A DNA stretch of 64,000 nt from Chitinophagales bacterium. GTDB lineage: Bacteria > Bacteroidota > Bacteroidia > Chitinophagales > Chitinophagaceae. The stretch lies in the NCBI GenBank assembly GCA_026931325.1, contig JAIXLO010000126.1:1-64000 (forward strand), read 5' to 3'. Position numbers and translations under genes: made by a program. Numbering within the stretch: the stretch's first letter is position 1; each line of letters opens with the position of its first letter. Under the pieces are notes generated by a model. It ran no database searches. It was given only the letters and a program-made list of their open reading frames with translations, and had not been told where the DNA came from. Of this stretch, positions 63,102 through 64,000 are shown in pieces.

Positions 63102-64000
63102 TTATTCTCCAATTAAAAGTGTTTGAAAGCTAATTGTTTTATTATCTTCTATTAATTGAGCATAATAAATTCCTTTAGGTAAATTGTTACGATGAATAAT
63201 TACTTTCTTTCCAGAAATATTTTTTAATTGCATTACTGGTTGCCCAAAAATATTATAAAGCATAAGTGTAGCATTTGTAAAAATAGCATTTTGGTTAGAT
63301 AGCGTAATTGAAGAAATAAAAGGATTTGGATACCAACTAATATTACTAAAAGTACTGTTGTTATTATTCATTCCTGTAGTGTCATTAATAACAATCAATT
63401 TAGAAGCAGTGTCTGAATAACTACAATTTTTTGCTATTAAACTAACACTATAATTTCCATTTGAAGTAAAGCTGTGAGTAGGATTTATTTCTAAAGAAGT
63501 TTGGCCATTACCAAAATTCCACAAATAATTTTTTGCATTAATAGAAGTGTTATTAAAACTAACCGTTTTATTATTTGTATTGAAAGTATAATTTGCTTTT
63601 GTGTCATATTTTCCAATAAACCATTTTGCCAAACTATCGTAAACAATGGTTTTTACAGCAGTTTTAATATTTCTTGCATCTGCTGCTGGTAAAGAAAAAT
63701 TGAAAGTAATTTGTTCAGGATTTTTTCTAAAAATTACTGTATAAAAAGCACAAGCTGCAGCATAAGAACCAGCAACTGATGGATGACTTTCATCAGATTG
63801 ATATAACTCTATATTTGGATAATTTTTTCTGATGTATCTCCAAACTGCACCAACAGGAGAAACAACAGCATTATTATCTTTTGTCATTTGCATATAACGT
63901 AAGTACAATAAACTATCCATTCCTTCATAAGTGCAAACTGGTGCCCAATAAGCACAATTAGCTGCATCGCCATTTTTTCTTCCCCAAGTCATATAAAATA
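63102..64000 (-). CDS. SGNH-hydrolase-like protein with PKD and T9SS sorting domains (5' end outside window)
   Basis: The C-terminal roughly 298 codons of a larger gene. The frame stays open to the window edge, so the ATG at 63992 (in FYMTWGRKNGDA) is almost certainly internal. YMTWGRKNGDA followed later by SDESHPSVAGSYAAA gives the Asp-x-x-His catalytic block of SGNH/GDSL hydrolases (esterase or deacetylase). A PKD-like domain follows (NTSINAKNYLWNFGNGQTS... NGNYSVSLIAKN). The last 75 or so residues are a T9SS type A sorting domain (SWYPNPFISSITLS... LPKGIYYAQLIEDNKT). It should be exported through the type IX system. The nucleophile Ser lies off the window. Confidence 0.87.
   Translation of the reverse strand, partial: FYMTWGRKNGDAANCAYWAPVCTYEGMDSLLYLRYMQMTKDNNAVVSPVGAVWRYIRKNYPNIELYQSDESHPSVAGSYAAACAFYTVIFRKNPEQITFNFSLPAADARNIKTAVKTIVYDSLAKWFIGKYDTKANYTFNTNNKTVSFNNTSINAKNYLWNFGNGQTSLEINPTHSFTSNGNYSVSLIAKNCSYSDTASKLIVINDTTGMNNNNSTFSNISWYPNPFISSITLSNQNAIFTNATLMLYNIFGQPVMQLKNISGKKVIIHRNNLPKGIYYAQLIEDNKTISFQTLLIGE

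Noticed and set aside
1..64000. CRISPR array, prophage, toxin-antitoxin or defence island
   Set aside because: No regularly spaced repeats, phage structural genes or recognisable defence genes were seen. The nucleases present are secreted nutritional enzymes.

Overview
The window is a compact, AT-rich (roughly 30% GC by eye) piece of a Bacteroidota chromosome. The evidence for this is the type IX secretion (T9SS) regulator PorX, two proteins ending in T9SS type A sorting domains, an STN-type TonB receptor next to a DUF4249 lipoprotein, a DUF3109 protein, the absence of Shine-Dalgarno sequences, and repeated TAnnTTTG -7 promoter boxes. A Chitinophagales-like member is my best guess, but the genus cannot be fixed from the sequence. 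Nearly everything is chromosomal housekeeping and cell-envelope function. The only clear mobile element is one IS4-family insertion sequence.

Layout. 1-8.2 kb: the start of a secreted protein leaving the window, a PfkB kinase, an S1/P1 nuclease, mnmG, ybeY, gmk (opposite strand) and a PpiD/SurA-like periplasmic foldase. An AT-rich gap follows at 7.7-8.2 kb. 8.2-13.5 kb (+): nadA, mutS, prfA and a YcxB-like membrane protein, then tRNA-Pro(TGG) on the minus strand. 13.9-16.4 kb (+): two tandem secreted astacin-like metalloproteases. 16.7-23.8 kb (+): a four-gene outer-membrane cluster (secreted protein, STN/TonB receptor, DUF4249 lipoprotein, MG2-like protein). 23.8-36.1 kb (mostly -): rel, HAD hydrolase, M28 peptidase, CheY-like regulator, endonuclease I with T9SS tail, porX, methyltransferase, acs and adk, with one beta-barrel gene on +. 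36.2-46.8 kb: msrB lipoprotein, rRNA pseudouridine synthase, M20 dipeptidase, EamA transporter, Nramp-Usp fusion, MBL hydrolase, UMF1-type MFS transporter, DUF3109 and adenine deaminase. 46.9-52.0 kb: a LolA-like secreted protein with an Arg/Gly tract, a phosphate set (Pit permease, DUF47 partner, OprO/P-like porin) and asd. 52.0-53.4 kb: complete IS4-family element with 17-bp inverted repeats and a 9-bp target duplication. 53.5-64 kb: TPR histidine kinase, orphan DppC-like permease, glycosyltransferase, Omp85 protein, YqeY, CvpA, hemW, gpsA, and an SGNH hydrolase with PKD and T9SS domains that runs off the right edge.

How the genes fit together. Envelope functions dominate: outer-membrane uptake (TonB module, phosphate porin plus Pit), periplasmic folding (PpiD-like), barrel assembly (Omp85) and secretion control (PorX) together with two likely T9SS cargoes. 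Core functions cover translation (mnmG, ybeY, prfA, tRNA-Pro, pseudouridine synthase), repair (mutS), the stringent response (rel) and nucleotide/acetate metabolism (gmk, adk, acs, ade). Several convergent pairs nearly abut (0-19 bp).

I found no CRISPR array, prophage, toxin-antitoxin pair, recognisable defence island or rRNA. The least explained features are a 410-bp gene-free stretch bounded by two same-strand terminators (a candidate small RNA or leader), parS-like palindromes beside mnmG, the four-gene TonB/DUF4249/MG2 module, and -7 boxes placed so close to start codons that leaderless transcripts are suggested.
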